Shown here in pieces: positions 5,136-6,576 of a DNA stretch of 6,576 nucleotides. Origin of the DNA: an uncultured Altererythrobacter sp. (GTDB lineage: Bacteria > Pseudomonadota > Alphaproteobacteria > Sphingomonadales > Sphingomonadaceae); the NCBI GenBank assembly GCA_938009055.1, contig CALLIO010000085.1, positions 1-6,576 of the forward strand, in the 5' to 3' direction. Every line of letters begins with the position of its first letter. Within the stretch, counting starts at the first letter, position 1. The notes under the pieces were generated by a model that worked only from the letters and a program-made list of their open reading frames with translations, had not been told where the DNA came from and did no database searches. The position numbers and the translations under genes were made by a program.

Positions 5136-6113
5136 TCAGGCCGCGTTGGCCAAGCCATTCATCCGCGCAAGGATCGCATCGGCATCGCTCATGATCCCGT
5201 CGATCAGCTCCTGACAGGTGGGAATGTCGTTGATGAGGCCGGCAACCATGCCGCAGCTCCACGCGCCCTCGTCCATCGCGCCTTCCATCATGATTTTGGG
5301 GTAAACGCCGGCAACTTCGCCCATGATGTCTTCAAATTTGAGGTCATCGCCCAGCTCTTTTTCCTTTTGGATCAAGCGCTCAACCGCTTCATTGGTGAGC
5401 ACCCGCTCCGTATTGCGAAGGGGGCGCATCACAAGCCGCGTGTCGAGTTCGCTGGCCGCAACAATCGCTTGCTTCACATTCTCATGCACTGGCGCTTCTT
5501 TGGTGGCGATAAAACGCGTGCCCATATTCATGCCTTGCGCACCCAAAGCCAGCGATGCAACGAGCGAGCGCCCATCGGCCATCCCGCCTGAAGAGACGAA
5601 GGGTATCTCCAGCTCGTCAGCCGCACGGGGAAGCAAGATCATATTGGGAATGTCATCTTCGCCCGGATGCCCGCCGCATTCAAAGCCATCAACCGAGACA
5701 GCATCGCAGCCAATATCTTGCGCTTTGAGTGAGTGCCGCACGCTGGTGCATTTGTGGATCACTTTGATCCCTGCATCTTTCAAGGGGCCAAGCAGTTCGA
5801 CCGGATTGCGGCCCGCCGTCTCGACCACAGGCACGCCGCCATCAATGATCGCTTTCACCAGCCCAGGATAATCAGGCGGGGTGAGCGTTGGCAGAATGGT
5901 CAGGTTAACGCCGAAGGGCTTGTCGGTCATATCCTTGCATTTGGCGATTTCATTGGCGAGCTTTTCAGGCGTGCCCTGCGTCAAACCTGTAATGATACCA
6001 AGCCCGCCAGCATTGGAAACAGCCGCCGCCATTTCAGCAAAGCCAACATAATGCATGCCGCCTTGGATAATCGGATGCTGGATCCCGAACATTTCGGTGA
6101 TGGCAGTTTTCAT
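5136..6113 (-). CDS. Nitronate monooxygenase / 2-nitropropane dioxygenase family protein
   Basis: FMN-dependent TIM-barrel enzyme, 325 aa, full length for the family, predicted cytoplasmic. Known members oxidise alkyl nitronates to carbonyl compounds and nitrite; many others have unknown substrates, and FabK-type enoyl reductases are relatives. Motifs: IIQGGM (15-20) at the first strand, GFECGGHPGED (143-153) with His149 at the place of the catalytic histidine in true nitronate monooxygenases, SSGGMADG (174-181) for FMN phosphate binding, and GMNMGTRFIATKEA (194-207). The C-terminus carries SCGMVAGLINDIPTCQE (286-302). The ATG at 6113 is supported by AGAGGA (6127-6122), 8 nt upstream. It follows the HhH-GPD gene by 78 bp on the same strand, possibly as a two-gene unit, though the functions show no clear link. 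The substrate is uncertain. Confidence 0.92.
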   Translation of the reverse strand: MKTAITEMFGIQHPIIQGGMHYVGFAEMAAAVSNAGGLGIITGLTQGTPEKLANEIAKCKDMTDKPFGVNLTILPTLTPPDYPGLVKAIIDGGVPVVETAGRNPVELLGPLKDAGIKVIHKCTSVRHSLKAQDIGCDAVSVDGFECGGHPGEDDIPNMILLPRAADELEIPFVSSGGMADGRSLVASLALGAQGMNMGTRFIATKEAPVHENVKQAIVAASELDTRLVMRPLRNTERVLTNEAVERLIQKEKELGDDLKFEDIMGEVAGVYPKIMMEGAMDEGAWSCGMVAGLINDIPTCQELIDGIMSDADAILARMNGLANAA

Positions 6114-6191
6114 GGGTTTGATCCTCTACTTGTCTAACTATGTTGCGCAGGTCATTGCCCGAAGCACGCTAAGTTGCAAGCTGCGATTTTG

Positions 6192-6576
6192 CTAATCGGC
6201 CGGATTGGCAAATGCGCAATCCGCCAGCGCCGGACAGCCGTCACATTTTGGCGCGCGCGGGCGGCAATGGGTTTGGCCCAGCTTCTTTAAGAGCAGATGA
6301 TGCTCATCCATATCCTCTGCCGACCATTCATCGGGCATGATCGGCATCAGCGCATCATAGGTTTTCGCCGTATCAGCCTTGGCAGGCACAATTCCCATGC
6401 GCTGCATGATCCGCCGGTGATGCCCGTCAATCACCATGGCTTTGCGGTTGAAAGTTGAAGCATTCATCACGCCTGCCGAATTCTTGCGGGCAACGCCGGG
6501 CAGCGTCTCTAGCCACGCCATCGCCTCTTCGAGCGGCAGGTTTGAAAGATGCATGAGGCTGACACTTCCGCGCTCA
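6192..6576 (-). CDS. Endonuclease III-like HhH-GPD DNA glycosylase (partial, N-terminus beyond window)
   Basis: C-terminal part of a base-excision-repair DNA glycosylase. The frame is open to the window edge, so the true start lies beyond 6576; the ATG at 6554 would remove the N-terminal helical half. Numbering from that methionine, the helix-hairpin-helix reads LPGVARK with Lys24 matching the Schiff-base lysine of endonuclease III (Lys120), and Asp43 in IDGHHRR matches the catalytic aspartate (Asp138). Four cysteines spaced C-x6-C-x2-C-x5-C (97, 104, 107, 113) form the [4Fe-4S] loop exactly as in E. coli Nth. The usual Asp-Thr-His after the hairpin is Asp-Gly-His here. It appears to belong to the broader endonuclease III-like family rather than strict Nth, so no gene symbol is given. 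The nitronate monooxygenase-like gene follows downstream. Confidence 0.92.
   Translation of the reverse strand, partial: ERGSVSLMHLSNLPLEEAMAWLETLPGVARKNSAGVMNASTFNRKAMVIDGHHRRIMQRMGIVPAKADTAKTYDALMPIMPDEWSAEDMDEHHLLLKKLGQTHCRPRAPKCDGCPALADCAFANPAD

Noticed and set aside
6114..6191. Promoter for the nitronate monooxygenase-like gene
   Set aside because: Only a weak TTGCAA/AATGAC pairing is visible on the minus strand, not enough to call; read-through from the glycosylase gene is as likely.

Overview
The window looks like chromosomal DNA from an alphaproteobacterium, most likely a sphingomonad such as an Erythrobacter relative. This rests on three things I recognise rather than on a search: the NadB, nitronate-monooxygenase-like and HhH-GPD proteins read like that group, DUF4402-type secreted proteins are common there, and a 147-aa secreted protein resembles a sphingomonad hypothetical family. 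Coding GC is moderately high (about 61% over 481-600), and TTAA-type boxes occur in the promoter regions. No RNA gene, insertion sequence, CRISPR array or phage gene was seen.

Layout. Left block, minus strand: an ABC-2-type exporter ATPase of the YadG/DrrA kind (1048-1995), then nadB for L-aspartate oxidase (1-999, C-terminal part outside the window), 48 bp apart and possibly co-transcribed. A divergent 121-bp gap follows. Middle block, plus strand: three secreted DUF4402-type paralogues (2117-2701, 2820-3428, 3919-4503), with a small zinc-finger CHCC protein gene (3478-3690) between the second and third, and an unrelated secreted 147-aa protein (4605-5048) at the end. Right block, minus strand: a nitronate monooxygenase / 2-nitropropane dioxygenase family flavoprotein (5136-6113), preceded by the C-terminal part of an endonuclease III-like HhH-GPD DNA glycosylase (6192 to the window edge). 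A strong hairpin at 5076-5113 separates the convergent plus- and minus-strand blocks.

The middle block is the part worth attention. The three paralogues share an N-terminal Asp-x-Asp-Phe-Gly motif and a C-terminal strand with glycine 14 residues from the end and a penultimate tyrosine. Chaperone-usher pilins use the same geometry, yet no usher or chaperone gene is in the window. Two paralogues carry a cysteine pair in the mature part and the third has none. Each has TTAA-containing boxes roughly 50-60 bp before its start, reminiscent of CtrA sites, so shared cell-cycle or motility-type control is possible but unproven. The flanking genes are housekeeping or general metabolic genes with no evident link to the secreted set.
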